DNA of 64,000 nt from Hibiscus mutabilis (lineage: Eukaryota > Streptophyta > Magnoliopsida > Malvales > Malvaceae). The first letter of the stretch is position 1; each line of letters opens with the position of its first letter. The translations under genes were made by a program, and so were the position numbers. Location of the stretch: the NCBI GenBank assembly GCA_019671005.1, contig CM033744.1, positions 13,818,128 to 13,882,127 on the forward strand, in the 5' to 3' direction. The notes beneath the pieces are model-generated. The model was not told where the DNA came from, searched no databases, and saw only the letters and a list, made by a program, of their open reading frames with translations. Positions 1 to 12,503 of this stretch are shown here, in pieces.

Positions 1-1010
1 AGAGGTTTTCGAAGTGTTTGAAATGTTTTAAAGTAGTCAAAATATTGTTTTCAACACAGGCATACCGATACAATATACTCAATATCGATACCCGTAAGGG
101 TTTTCAACTACTTCAGTTTTCTAGAACTGAAAAACCATACCGATAAGCCCCTAGGCGTACCGATACGGATAGGGTCGTTTCGATATGCTTGTATGTGTAA
201 CGATCCTATTTTCAACCACCCGTAACAGTTATTTCCCAACGGTCTTTTGAATTGTAGGTCGTACCGATACGGTCCTTGGCATTTCGATACGGCATACCAA
301 AATAGACCAAGGCACACCGATACGCGTAGCCAGAAATGAGCATAACGGCTAGTACCAGTATCGATACGCCTCTCTGTGTATCGATACGAAAGGCTTTAAA
401 ACTATATTTATTATGGGAAATAAAGTCTCCAACGGCTCCAATTCAACCCTAACAGTCTCCAATAGCTAGGAACTCAATTGGGAGTATAAAAGGGACATTA
501 AAGCTACAGCAACAACTAATGATCCTCAAGTCAACAACATTATGATTCAAAATTGTCTTAGAGCTTAATTTTTCCCATTCTTGTATAGACTACACTCATG
601 AGCCAAAATGTCATTATATGCTCAAGTGTATTAGGATTTGGGTGAGTGCTTTAGAGTGCAAACAAACACCTTTAGAGAGGGATTTCAGTTTGCTTAGAAT
701 TTCTCTTGTTTAAGAGTGTTCCCAAAGCTCGGTTTGGGAGCTTTGGATGCTAGACTTGGTGAGTGAGTCTAGGTTGTAAAAGGTTTCTTCCTAAGCCTTG
801 TAAAAGGGGAAGAATTCTTAGTGAATTGTTGAAATCCTTAGTGGGAAGCTAAGGTAGTAGATTTAGGCTTGGTTTAGGAAGCTGCACCACTCTAAAATCC
901 TTGTGTCTATTTTCTATCTTTTACTTCCCACCACCATCACCCAAAATACAACTTCTCCACCACTAGGCAACACAAACGGTTGAAGTAAATCAAGCCCAAC
1001 AAGGCCAAGT
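1..1010 (+). mobile_element. Partial Ty1/copia-like LTR (left end outside window)
   Basis: The left part holds many copies of a short CGATAC/CCGATAC motif. A TATA box follows (GAGTATAAAAGG at about 482-493), then a leader-like stretch ending in a long purine/pyrimidine-mixed segment. The phrase around 833-860 (a GTTGAAATCCTTAGTGGGAA-type string, then AAGCTAAGGTAGT) is typical of leaders of copia elements of the Maximus/SIRE type, as far as I remember the family. No primer-binding site or coding sequence follows. It is therefore a solo or truncated LTR lying next to a LINE fragment. The right boundary is approximate. The copia assignment is by recollection, and the start is outside the window. 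Confidence 0.5.
480..496 (+). promoter_or_regulatory. Probable LTR TATA box
   Basis: GAGTATAAAAGGGAC is a near-consensus plant TATA box placed about 500 bp before the apparent LTR end, where a retrotransposon U3/R border is expected. It supports the plus orientation of this LTR. Confidence 0.5.
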
Positions 1011-1279
1011 TATGCAAAAGCGTTGAGCCCAATACGCTTCCTAGGTATCACAAGAAGGTGGCGAAGCTCAGATTTAGCAGCCAGGAAGGTCTCATCATCA
1101 GTAGTGGAAAGGTGCCAGCAAAGGCAATAATTTATTTGATTGTTTAGATACACAATGCGATCTGTGGAGGAGCTACGTTGATAAGCTTGCCAATCCTTTA
1201 GGCTTCCTACAGCTTGTATTTTATCCACAACCGAACCATGAGTGGCTGACCAAGCAGATTGAACTATGGATATACAATC
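1011..1279 (-). pseudogene. LINE ORF2 fragment (endonuclease-RT linker)
   Basis: On the minus strand this encodes a piece resembling the spacer between the endonuclease and reverse transcriptase of plant L1 elements, with the residues TFLAAKSEL. The same stretch, including that motif, recurs in the larger minus-strand LINE at 56.7-57.0 kb. There it follows the endonuclease. No catalytic residue is present and the fragment is only about 90 codons long. It ends exactly where the satellite starts (1280). It is a dead scrap of a LINE, apparently cut on its left by the copia-like LTR. Confidence 0.75.
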
Positions 1280-2422
1280 GGAATTTTAGCCGAGTAAAAA
1301 GTTCTAAAATTGAGGTTAAGATGTATAATCATGTTCAAAAGCCCATAGCTAAATATTTTTAATTCATAATTTTTTAAATTTATTTTGCAGCCATTTTGTT
1401 GGGGTTTAAGACGTGCATATCTAAATAGGCTGTGGACCCGTTGGAATTTTAACCGAGTAAAAAGTTCTAAAACTGAGGTTAAGCTATATAATCATGTTCA
1501 AAAGCCCATAACTAAATATTTTAAGTCATAAAATGTGATTTAATCTTATTTTTTGGCCATTTGTTGGGTTTTAAGGTGTGCATGTCTAAATGGGCTTTAT
1601 AGTGGGCTCGTTGAAATTTTAACCGAGTAAAAAGTTCTAAAAATGAGGTTAAGCTATATAATCATATTTTGTGGTCGTTTTATTGGGTTTCAGGCGTGCA
1701 TGTTGAAATGGGCTTTACAATGGACCAGTTAGAATTTTAACCGAGTAAAATTTTTTGAAAACGAGGTTAAGCTATATAATCAGGTTCAAAAGCCCATAAC
1801 TAAATATTTTAAGTCATAAAATGTGATTTAATCTTATTTTTTGGTCGTTTTGTTGGGGTTTAAGGCGTGCAAGTCTAAATAGGATTTACAATGGACACGT
1901 TGAAATTTTAACCGAGTAAAAAGTTCTGAAAATGAGGTTAAGCTATAATCATATTCCAAATCCCATAATCAAATATTTTAACTCATAAAATTTGATTTAA
2001 TCTTTTTTTGTAGCCATTTTGTTGGTTTTAAGGCGTACATGTTTAAATGGGCTTTACAGTGGACCAATTGGAATTTTAACCGAGTGAAAATTTCTAAAAA
2101 TGAGGTTAAGCTATATAATCATGTTTAAAAGCCCATAACTAAATATTTTAAGTCATAAAATGTGATTTAATCTTATTTTTTGGCCGTTTTGTTGGGTTTT
2201 AAGGCGTGCATGTCTAAATGGGCTTTACAGTGGACCCGTTGGAATTTTAACCGAGTAAAATGGTCTAAAATTGATGTTAAGCTGTATAATCGTGTTCAAA
2301 AGCCAATAACTAAATATTTTAAGTCATAAAATGTGATTTAATCTTATTTTTCGGCCGTTTTGTTTGGGTTTAAGGCATGCATGTCTAAATGAAATTTATA
2401 GTGGAGTCGTTGGAATTTTAAC
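1280..2422 (+). repeat. Satellite array, block 1 (about 170-bp monomer)
   Basis: Head-to-tail monomers start at GGAATTTTAACCGAGTAAAA (1280, 1443, 1613, 1731, 1902 and on). Most spacings are 163-171 bp, and one 118-bp unit has an internal deletion. Each monomer carries, in order, GAGGTTAAGCTATATAATC, CATAACTAAATATTTTAA, GATTTAATCTTATTTT, TTTGTTGGGTTTAAGGCG and CATGTCTAAATGGGC. The last five bases (TTAAC, 2418-2422) are the target-site duplication of the 20-kb gypsy nest. The array resumes in phase at 22416. Confidence 0.95.
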
Positions 2423-4124
2423 TGTAATATCCCAATTTTTGGACTAGTGACTAAAATGTAATTTTTGAAAGTTTAGGGGTTACAGTGTAAACTTTGAAAA
2501 AGTTTAGGGACCAAAGTGTAATTTTCAAAAGTTATGTAAGTTAACCCCATAAATGAATAATTCTTCCCCAAGAGTGGTGTTTCTGTGTTACTGGATTTTT
2601 CATACGAAGCTTATGTTATTCGATTTTTGGATCAAATAAAATTGTTAAAACGTGCTCAGGCCAGAGTAGCCCAGGGATGGGTGACCTAATGGGAAGGTCC
2701 CATATCCAATATTTTGACTGATAAAAAGAATTCAGTTTGAGTTAGTAGTATTCGTAATGGATTGTTAATATAAGATTTCTAAGAGGAAATGTATTCGATA
2801 AAAATTCCCGGTAATTATCAGTATACCGAATCGAATTGAAATTTTAAAGATAATTCCAAGGATTATGGAAAATTCATAAAATATTATTTATGAATATTTT
2901 ATTAATGTTGATGGGATTCTAACTAGATTTAGTTAGAATTTGATGGAGAGGTTATAAAGCTCAAATGAAGAAAATTTGGAAATCGTATTAAGTGAAAATA
3001 AAATATTTGGATCGAATAAATGCCATAAATAAAAATCTAAGATATTTTAGGGCATGGCTGGTTAGATTGGAACCAATTTGGTTCAATTTTAATGGAGTGG
3101 CAATTTTTAAGTTTTGATGTAATTAAAGTATAGTTGGAGGGTAAATTGGTCATTTGCCAAGGACGGCATTTTTGAAATATCTTGGAACTTTGAGGGTAAA
3201 TTTGAAAGATGAAAAACACATGGATTAAATCTTATCCATTGATTTTTATGAGATTAAATCATGGCCATTACAATAAAAGGCAAGATAGTAATTTCACTAT
3301 TTAAATGAATTAAAAATTCATTTAATCTTTAACATGTGTATTTGTTTTAAAGAAAGATGAAAACACAATATTTTCATCTTCCTTGCCGTTCGAAACACCC
3401 AAAAATAAAAAGGGCTAGGGTTTTCAAATTTTCAAGATCAAAATTCAATGATCAAAGTTAGACTTCAAGCAAAATTAATTGAGTTTTAAAAGAGATCAAA
3501 AGAGGACCAGTGATAAAAGAAAGATAAGAACCTCGAGTAAGCTTAGTGAGGCATACTATTCATGGCTCAGGTGAGTGCATTTTTAAATGTTTGCATTACA
3601 TTGAAAATGGCATTGCATTTCTCTATGATACCTGATATGATACATTGCTCGACTTGGCAAGCTTGATGGAATACCAGGTACGAATTATTGTTTGCATAAA
3701 TGATGTTGCATTATGCATACATGAAAAATGGAAAATGAAACAAGATTAAAATGAAACAAGATACACCCTGGGGTGCAAATGGCACTAGCGAGGTGTTTTT
3801 AATATAAGGAGCAAAGAGCGTCCTTATATGAGGAGCAAAGAGCGTCCTCCCGAGTATGTACTCTACAAGGCACTACGGTGCAAATAGGCTACGGGGTTTC
3901 CATGGGCCTCTAGCCAGACACGATGTTAATAATAACAAGATGATTACATGGTAGATCCTGAGCATGCAAATGACTGCATGATGATACATGATTTATATGA
4001 TAGAAGTGATATATGATCTACGTGATACAGATGTTACATAGTTATATGTTACATGACAAAGAAGTATATATGATATGTGATAGAAATATAACATGATACA
4101 TGACAAAGATAATAAATGACTTAT
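2423..4124 (+). repeat. Left LTR of outer gypsy element, 5' part
   Basis: Collinear with the first 1.7 kb of the right LTR (from 19695), with few differences visible by eye. It ends with the CTTAT (4120-4124) that was duplicated when the Athila-like element inserted. The LTR resumes at 15414. Its last 200 bp are built of degenerate TGATACATGAT-type units. Confidence 0.92.
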
Positions 4125-5642
4125 TGTTACCTCTCCAAAAGTACTATTTTTAATGCCAATATTACAATGTTTTTGCTTGTTTTTAGGTACATTTAGTTGC
4201 ATAAGGTTGTTAAAATCATGCATTTGCATAAGGAGTTTAGAATTCTGTTTATGCCAGTGTGAAAGGTTGTTTTGTTGGCAATTTTGCAGGTTTGGCATAG
4301 GATTTAGCCCAGAAATGCAACACAGGAAGAAATGCCAGAAAGAATGCCGAGTGCTATTGGCATAGATGGACCAGACAATGCCAAGAACCGGTTGGCAGAG
4401 AAGTGAATTTGATGCCATGCCAAGAAGCTGTTGGACCCCGAAAAAATAGGATAAGACCAGGCTCCGAAAAGATAGCGATTGGATCAATCTCTGAAAAAAT
4501 AGCGGATAAGATGGTGCCAAGATTGGTTGGCAGATTCATGCCAAGCTTGGATGCCAAGGTAGTGTCGGCAGCATGACGTCAGCCCTAACCTGATCAGCTT
4601 ATCACCTTATCTGCTTATCAGTTTATCACTTCAAATCTGGATAAGATGATCACTCATCTTATCCCTTGCGCATTTAAAATTCAAACTCAAGGGCTTATCT
4701 TATCCCTTCTTCGCATGCCTATTTAAAGAACTATTAAGCAAGCATTTAGAGTTACGAACTTGGAGGGTGTGATTGGAAGAAGAAGGTTGTGCGGTTCGAC
4801 CAGCTAGACCGAGGGCTTTGATCCATTGAAGGGCTACATCGAGAGACCCCTTCTTGGCTATTCTCTTTGTTTAGTTATTTTTATTTTTTAATGATGATGT
4901 ATTTGAAAAACGTTTATGGTTTTTTATGTTAAATCCCTCACCATGAACTAATTCAATAGTTGGTGGGGGACGTTTGCGTTGAAACGCTGTTTTCATCTTT
5001 AGTTTTTTTAATAATAAATCTGCCTTGGCAATGTTTTATCTATTCGGCATACTTTAATGTTTTCTAAATACTATGCCAAACGAGAGCTAGCACTGTTGTC
5101 CTATTGTGCCTCAATATCTTAACAGACTTGGGGTGACGACGATTAAGTTGTTGAGTACTGAGGAGAGAAGCTTCGAGAGAAGTCATTCAAGTAGATGAGC
5201 TTACTTCGGGAGTGAAATCTACCCTTTAGAAGTATAGATTGGATCTTAATCAAATTGGTTTATTTAAAAGCATGCACTATAGAGATATAGGGGTTTTTAC
5301 ATGATCAATTTAGGGTAATGACCATCGAGAGAGGCTTTGCTAATTTTGAATCAGCTCGACAAATAATGCCAAGATAGGTTGTTATTAAAGGATGGCACGA
5401 CATGGATAGCGTGAAAACCAGGCAATCCCCGCCAACGCTCATCATTCATTAAAGCACATTCCTTGCCAACGTCTTCACTTTACTTTCATTTCTTTTCTTT
5501 TCAATTATTTCCAAAACCAACTTCAAAACAAATCAACTTTTTCTGAAGGCAAGTAACAATCAAGGCAATTGAATTCTAAGTCAATCTCTGTGGGATCGAT
5601 ACTCAGCTTACTGCTGTATTACTTGCAGACCGTGTATACTTG
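4125..5642 (+). repeat. Left LTR of Athila-like element, first part
   Basis: Aligns with 13815 onward of the right LTR. It carries the palindrome TGCCAAGAACCGGTTGGCA at 4379-4397, conserved in the right LTR, and a TATA-like CCTATTTAAAG at about 4729. It is broken after ACTTG (5638-5642), the duplicated target of the inner solo LTR. The last 90 bp of the LTR are at 8733-8822. Confidence 0.92.
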
Positions 5643-8600
5643 TGTAATCACTCATTTTTATCCGGTTTGTAAATATGGTTAATATATTAGTATAATAATT
5701 AATGGGAAATTATTATTGCATGTATACATATTACATTATATGTTTATGATTAGCGTACGTATAGTGTGTGTGATGTGTACATGTATATTATAAGCTATGT
5801 ATATGCATTAGTAATTAGTATGGTGTATGTGGTCACGTATGTTTGCATGTATATATTAATTGATATGTGTATTCGTATTAATTATGTATGTGCTACATGA
5901 GAGTATCCGAATGTGTGTGCATGTGATATATATAGTTTGCATGTATGTTTGTATGTGTGTGCGTGTATGATTATTATTATCATCATCATTATTATTATTA
6001 ATATTACTTTTGGGCTAATTTAAAATAAAATCCAAGAAGTTTTATTAATAAAAACCCATTAATTAACAGTCCAGTCCAATATGTATTACAGGCCCAAAAT
6101 ATGTTACAAGGCCCATTTTAGCCTGACCCAATATCTTAAAACCCTAAAAACCAAGTCTGATAACCCTCCTTTATCTTGCAGCCGCCGTCATCCGGGCCGT
6201 TAGATCAAGTCTTGATCCAACGGCCCAGATTAGTCCAAGATAATCCAGCTGGCATGCGTGATGTCATTCTCCAGACTGCTCGCCTCCCACTCGCGCTTGC
6301 AACGCACGCGCGAAGACCGTTCGTTCTTCCTCCCCCACGTGTCGAGATCAGAGGAAACTTTACTTATCCCAAGACCAGATCCAGGCCATTCATTTCCCAT
6401 GCAATCACAGGCGTTGGATCGGATCTAGTCCAACGGCCGTGAGCGAATTTGGCCGAAGCGATACTGCCACCAGGCTGCCTCCACCATACCGCCGTACAAC
6501 CCTCCCTCAACCACCGGACATGCCAAGCGAACACAGAAAGTAGAAATATCAGATCCAAATCAAGAGCAGTATTTACATTTATTGTAAATTGTTGTGTAAA
6601 CAAAAAACGAAAAAAAGGGTATGCATATATACAAGTGTAACCCACCATTGTGTACTCAGAGATACCAGATCAGAAATAAAAAGGAAATGTTTTCGAATAG
6701 GTATTTTTTAAAACTTCCTTTGCATGTCAAAAAACCCAATAAATAATAAAAAAAGAGAGTAAAGAGGGAGAGTTTACCCTCCGTCTGCCGGCCTTCCATC
6801 ATCGGTGACAAGTCGTCGGTCCTTATGGCCGAACTCGGTGAATCGATGTTGGGTGCCGGGTTCTAAGAAAAAGGGGTGGGTCATTTCAAGAGGTTCTTTC
6901 TCATTAAAAAAATGGCTTTCACTTTCGGATCTTCTCAGATCTAGGAAAAATGGGAGTTTTTTCTTTGAATCCAAGTTTGGATTCGGGTTTCGGTTGAAGC
7001 AAGGGTTCATTTTGGGGGTTTTATTATGTTTGCCGGTGCCGACTAGCGGTGGCCGACGGCAGAGGAGACGATAGTTGGCTATCGTTTCTTGGGTTTGTCA
7101 AAGGTTTAGAGGTTTGGGTTTGAAAGAAAATAGAGAATGGGGGGTTCTATATCTCATAGTAAAAAAATGAGAAAAGAAGGGGAGAGAGGGCCAGTTATCT
7201 GTTTTATAGAGGGGGGAAGATGAAAAAATGGGTAAATAACGACATAAATCCCCCCGCGTTCTTGAGATTTTCATTTCTGTCTCACCGCATGGGATATTTG
7301 CAATCCCAGTCTCTCTTGCTTTTTAAAATCTTTCATTTTCGCCCCTAAATTGACTGAATTAATATTTTAAATGGTGAAATTACCTCCCCAGTCCCACCGC
7401 ATTTTTGAAAATTTTATTCCGAGCTCTCCCCTTGGTTCAATTACATGTTTAGTCCTTTTAAGTTTTGTCTGACTTGTAATTAAGTCCCTAAATCATGTCT
7501 TTATTGCTCTAATTTCTGTTTCACTTTCTTTCATCCAGTCCCCTGTTTTAATCGTTTATGTCCATCATCATTTATTTTGTGTTTTAGCATGTTATGTTGT
7601 TCATTATATTCGTATTGGTTTAATATTATGATTTATGATGTGTTATATCCTGCTTTATTTCGCTTGCTTGGTTTGTCTATGTTTTTTCATGTATTTTGTT
7701 TTAGTTTAATGAATGTATCATGTTTACCTATGGTTTGTATGTCCTTTTTGTCCTTTATGTTTCTACGTATTTGTTGTTTTCATCATGTTCATGTATGTCC
7801 TTTTTCATATGCCTTATCGTACCAATGTGTTTAGCTTCGTCTGTTCGCAACATGTTTTAATATTAGCTTCTTTATGTTCGTTTGCATTTTAAGTGGCGTG
7901 TTAGAAATAGATGATATGTATCGTATATTAGTGTTATGTTTTTACCTTATTTTAAAATGTCTCATATATTAAGTACTAGTTTTTATGTCCGCTCTTTGCT
8001 TTGATTCGTTAGTTTAATACCATGTTACGTGTGTATCATGCATATGTTGCACCTTTATATGTATATATTTGATCTATTAATTTTTGAAGCGTGTTTTCTT
8101 TTCTTTTAATTTTGGGGTATGTTTTTCTCACTTGTTTACGCTTTTGTTTTTATTGTGATATGTTTCGTTAATCATGCCAATGCATTTTGCTATCTTTGTT
8201 TAATTCTATGATATCCGTGTTTTTATTATTTATTTCATCTTTCACCATGTCAACGTAAATTGTATGTTTTATAATTTGTTTTCTATGGTCGCGCAATGGA
8301 ATAAATTGTCAATGCGGTGCCCTTTTATCCGAGCATAAACGGGGGCAGTATCAGGCGTAGTGATGGTGGTTGGGCGTTTATTCTCGGATAACGGGGCCTT
8401 TAAAATCTACTCGCACCTATAACCGAATCTTAACTTAATCGTCACTTTAACCCGGAAAGTTTAATTTTAATAAGGCGGTAATTATTAAAGTACCAATTTT
8501 GGGCGGTGTGGGGGTGCTAATCCTTCCCCATCCGTAACCGACTCCCGAACCCAAAGTTTTTGAATCTCTAGTTTTTTGGTGTCCGGCCTACCTAAGTGGC

Positions 8601-8727
8601 CGGTGGCGACTCCAATTTCTAAATAAAACGCGGGTTTTTTTAACCCCAACGAAGTAAATATTTTGATACCCAAAAAATCACAAACACTTCGAAACTTTGT
8701 TTTTCTAGCGAAACGGACATTGCTACA
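5643..8727 (+). mobile_element. Solo LTR, Tat/Ogre-like gypsy (innermost insertion)
   Basis: A 3,085-bp segment starts TGTAATCACTC, ends CATTGCTACA, and is flanked by ACTTG on both sides (5638-5642 and 8728-8732). It has no coding region, primer site or second LTR, so it is a solo LTR left by LTR-LTR recombination. Its last 170 bp contain GGTGGCGACTCC and the neighbouring GGGTGCTAATCCTTCCCC-type segment. That segment is typical, by recollection, of Tat/Ogre LTRs. The first 20 and last 170 bp match the LTR at 60610-61360 in the opposite orientation. The middle contains TA/TG-rich tracts (5.7-6.0 kb), a GC-richer part (6.17-7.07 kb) and a T-rich part (7.3-8.3 kb). Short open frames here look accidental. 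Confidence 0.85.
5690..6005 (+). repeat. TA/TG-rich and ATT/ATC microsatellite-like tract
   Basis: A low-complexity run of TATGTATGTG-like steps ends in an ATT/ATC trinucleotide run at about 5966-6003. It lies within the solo LTR near its 5' end. Confidence 0.7.
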
Positions 8728-8732
8728 ACTTG

Positions 8733-8822
8733 CATGCAAAAGACTCATCTTGGCACTATTTTATACTTTTCAAATACATACTTTTTGTCCTCTTTTGCCA
8801 GCATTCACTTAGAAAGTCTACA
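8733..8822 (+). repeat. Left LTR of Athila-like element, last 90 bp
   Basis: Matches 15319-15408 of the right LTR, ending AGTCTACA. It is separated from the rest of the LTR by the solo LTR insertion. Confidence 0.9.
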
Positions 8823-8828
8823 AGTTTT

Positions 8829-8845
8829 TAGCGCCGTTGCCGGGG
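8829..8845 (+). other. Primer-binding site, tRNA-Asp type
   Basis: TAGCGCCGTTGCCGGGG starts seven bases after the LTR end. It is complementary, apart from one base, to the 3' end of plant tRNA-Asp. This is the primer class commonly seen in Athila-group elements and it fixes the plus orientation. Confidence 0.85.
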
Positions 8846-8947
8846 ATTGCAACGGAATTTATTACTTTAATTTTTACTTGTTTTTTTGTTTTCATTTTAC
8901 TAACGCTTTTTTATCATTAATTTTTTAGGAAATCTACAAAGAAGAGT

Positions 8948-9475
8948 ATGGGCAGCCACATATGGTATAATGATGACTACATTTTTCCCACTTATGACTA
9001 CCAATATTCAACTCTAAGAGCTGTCCATGAGCAAATACGACATGAAAAGCATGAAGAGGATGCCTGCACAACACTCTCGACATAGATTTCTGAAATGAAA
9101 AACATGATTACATCAATGCAAGTGCCTAACAAGTTCAGCAAAAGGCAAGCAACACCCGTTGTTTGTGCATATTGTAGAGGATGCCACTCGTTCGACAATT
9201 GCCCCTTCAACCCTAATTCTTATTGTTACATGGGGCACTATAATGTGAACAACCCTTCCTCTAACAACTTCAACCAAGGATGGAACCAGCAGCAAAATAT
9301 TTTTTGGAATAATCAAGACGATTATTATGCACCTAACAACTTTGCTGCACCACCAGACTTTAAACAAATTGCCATCCTAAGGCAGCGTTCTTCATTAGAA
9401 ATCATCGACAGATCTTTATGGATCCAACGAATCATTTGCCATGGTAGAATTGCCTTCAAAACTACCGATGCATAA
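8948..9475 (+). pseudogene. Athila-type gag remnant with zinc-knuckle-like motif
   Basis: The frame opens with ATG at 8948, has one in-frame TAG at about 9083, and continues to 9475. The second part carries a cysteine/histidine pattern (CAYCRGCHSFDNCPF, then CYMGHY). An Asn/Gln-rich segment rich in NNPSS and NQGWNQQQ follows. That combination is characteristic of the C-terminal end of Athila-type gag polyproteins, which bind genomic RNA. The usual capsid part before it is absent: only about 45 codons precede the zinc-knuckle region. The reading frame is lost near 9370-9480. A non-functional, truncated gag. Confidence 0.65.
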
Positions 9476-9479
9476 CAAT

Positions 9480-10958
9480 CCACCTCAAGAGCAAACAAAT
9501 TACGTTGGAAACGCACATGAAGAAGCCATGGATGCTATGAGAAGCTTGGAATAACAAGTCAGGAGGCTTGCTAATGCTATGAATGGTATGCTTCAAGAGA
9601 ATGAAATAGATCTTCCATCAAGGCAGCAAGAGGTGGTAAACGCTTTAGTTAGTGGTAACAATCAGAATGCCATGACAATGCTACATCAACAAGTTGGCAA
9701 TTTTGTTCCTCTATCTGCTCCTCAAGGAATTCAGAATCAACATTACGAGTATCAGGTTTTTCCTAACACATTTTAATCAATAGATTATACTGATGAAGAG
9801 TATTCAACAACAGGTACATTGGACTCATTAGTGGTAATAGAGTGTGAGGAAAATTTTGAGGGCAAGGATACTGAACACAACAACATCGAGGCAAAAGCTA
9901 GATAATGCTGCCAAGTTCGATGCCAGGGCAGAAGGGCAATATCCTGAAGTTCTAAACCAAGAAGACGACATCAAGTAGCCAATTATTTGCCAGGAAGAGA
10001 ACTCAGTGCCAGCAGGTGAACCCAAAGAAGTAGAGAAAGAAGAGGCAGAGGCTGATGATCCCATACCACCATATGATGCCAGACCTCCAAAAACTCTACC
10101 ATATGGTACGAATGATGCTCGGCAAAAAGGCAAAGCTGTCACTCCCCTAAGTGGCAACCAAGTCGAGATTTTAACGCGTGGAAAAGAGCCAATTATTTGC
10201 CATGCGAATAAATCAGTGCCAACGGAAGAAACTAAAGAAGCTGAGAAAGAGAAAGCAAGCACCAACAATGCTAGATCTGAATCTAATGCCAACACCACCT
10301 CGGCAAAACCAGTAAAGCTAGTAATTGCCAACCCTACATTGGTAAGACAAATAAAAGTTAATTTTAATGTTGACAAAGCTCTTAAGTGTGCAGATAAACC
10401 TAAAGAATGCCATGCAGTTGAGCCAATAGAATCCATTTTGGATGAGAACATGGCATTGACTTGCCAAGGAATGAAGTTGATGCCATAAAACAACATTGCG
10501 ATGGGAAAACAATTGAGCCACAGAGAAGATCGATTCTGGTCAGGACTGATGCCATGAAGCGAGGTGTGCTCAAATGGAAGGAAAAGTGGATGCCAATGAC
10601 TGAGAATGAAGAGCTGAAGTAAGAGAATTTGGCCGTGACAATAATGCCAGAGATGATGCTGCCAGAAATTAAAGATTTACCTAAGAATGCTATGGCAAGT
10701 CTGGAACCGGTTGAGGATACATACACCTTGGCATCAAACGAAACAAAAGGACCACAACCTAAGCACTACTGGGGTGCTGAATTCAATCAAAGATTTGATA
10801 GGCCTATAGGGAAGAGGTATTTTGGTTTTCTGAGGTGGTTATTCAAAACCCCCATGGCAAAACATTCTCCTTTGTTGAGTAATCTAGAGTTTGGCATGAT
10901 CAAAGGAAAGCAATTTTTGGCTTTTTATGTTGGTTATTTAAACCAAATATTGCCATAA
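9480..10958 (+). pseudogene. Broken linker/unknown ORF pieces of Athila-like element
   Basis: Three open pieces lie in a row: 9579-9776, 10006-10488 and 10629-10958. They are in two different frames. The first has a short Gln/Asn-rich segment. The second (160 codons) is Lys/Glu-rich and disordered-looking, with two similar 35-codon halves around the residues IICHANKS and an earlier IICQEE-like stretch. The third ends FGFLRWLF-type hydrophobic residues. I recognise no enzyme domain. In Athila-group elements a poorly conserved region follows gag, and this may be its remnant. Codon content is dominated by the TGCCA-rich composition of the whole element. Confidence 0.4.
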
Positions 10959-11259
10959 ACTGAAGCACTACCGGGATGGAAATCAGAATAATGCCAAAGA
11001 GACCAATCTCATTACAAAAATTCAGTAACTCTTTGCCAACTCAGTTTGATCATTGTGAATAATTTAGGAGAATTATTTTTTTTCAATACTTAGGATATCT
11101 CAGTTTTAAATTTTTAGTTTTTCGTTTATTTTCTTTTTCTATTTGAAATATTCCTTTGAGTGAATACAGGATTTTGTTGCCATGCAAAATGCCAAGGCAA
11201 GGATTGGCATGAGGTGATTGAACAAAATGTGGAGAATGAACTTGTTGTAGAAGGAAGCC

Positions 11260-12503
11260 TTGGATGATGCCAAGAGGAAGATGATGTTGAAGGAACTTTG
11301 TGAACTTGTCACTAAGTGGACTGTGTCATCAAAATGCCACCAGACGGTGAAGCAGCTGGCATTAAAAGACTGGCATTGTTACATTCAATCATCAAGGGCC
11401 GCAAGATTAATATCGGCCGTATCATTATTGATGAAACTTATAAATGCATCGGTAAGGATAATAGGAGTTTATGTTTCCTTTTATTGATTTCTAACATTTG
11501 CATGCAGCATAGCGTGCCAAAGTTTGATATAGATAAAGCTCAAGAGCTCAAAAGAACATCGATCACTCCTGCCCTGTGGAGGTAACTCATTACCGAGGAG
11601 AAAGGCAAGGGAAAGGTTGCTGAGTTTGTGTCAAAGGTAGTGCCCGAGACTCTGATGCCATCTGGTTCATTGACAATGCTTTCCCAGATATATCAACGCC
11701 AGGAGGTCATCCACCAGAAATTAAAGAAAGCCTAGGAGCAAAACTCGATGCTTTGGCAGTATGTTCATGTCAGGGACCATGCCATGAAAAAAACACGTAA
11801 GGCATGTTTTTCCACACGTAAGGCAACCAAAGATTCACCCTTCTTGATGATTAGAGGTACGTGTGTGTGTTTTGATGAAGGATATATTAACACTATGTTT
11901 GATTTGGATGGTGCAGGGGATGAATATTTTGAGTATGGCAATTCGATGAATGTTGCCAAGAGAAAGAAGTTGCTGGCAGATTCATGTGAGCCTGGCACAG
12001 CATGGAGAGTTTCATCAAAGGGCCACCAAATGGTGAAATGATTGGCATTGAAACATCAACCGAGAGGATGGAATCAGTTTTTAAAGGCCAATATGATGCC
12101 TACAACCCACAATGAGACCATCTCGGAAGAAAAGCTGATTTTATTGCACTCCATCATGATGGGGTGCAAAATTAACGTTGGCAGGCTCATCATCGATGGA
12201 ACTTATAAATGTGCGGCAAGAGGTAATGACAGTTTGTTCTTTCCTTTGTTAATTTCTAACATTTGCATACTCCATGGTGTGCCAAATCTTGATACAGATA
12301 AAGGTCAAAAGATCAAGGGAACAACAATTACAGCTGCTATTTGGAGAAACCTCACCGTTGCCGAGCCAAAAGACAAAGGCAAGGGGAAGGAAAAAGTTCC
12401 CACGCCAAAGCCAAAGGTGTCGAAGGCAGTGCCAGCCACCATGCCAGCCAGTTCACTGGCAGTGCTGTCTCAAATTTACCATCGCCAAGAGATCATTCTT
12501 TGA
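11260..12503 (+). pseudogene. Duplicated Athila-type 'putative plant transposon protein' domain
   Basis: One frame runs from about 11316 to 12503, broken by stops near 11583, 11733 and 12039. It contains two copies of the same domain. The first copy has LLHSIIKGRKINIGR followed by LLLISNICMQHSVP. The second, about 770 bp later, has LLHSIMMGCKINVGR followed by PLLISNICILHGVP. Each is followed by a segment ending LSQIYxRQE. This pattern matches the conserved domain found in plant Athila-like transposon proteins of unknown role. Both copies keep the hydrophobic pattern, so the duplication may predate the loss of the frame. The frame is interrupted, so no intact protein is made. Confidence 0.55.

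Noticed and set aside
3993..4520. 175-codon minus-strand frame
   Set aside because: It crosses the insertion junction at 4124/4125 between two unrelated LTRs, so it cannot be an inherited gene.
7577..7834. 85-codon frame in the T-rich part of the solo LTR
   Set aside because: Low-complexity Phe/Leu/Cys/Met sequence in non-coding LTR; composition artefact.
9828..10496. 222-codon minus-strand frame
   Set aside because: Antisense to the element's own sense frame (10006-10488) and without any domain; a shadow.
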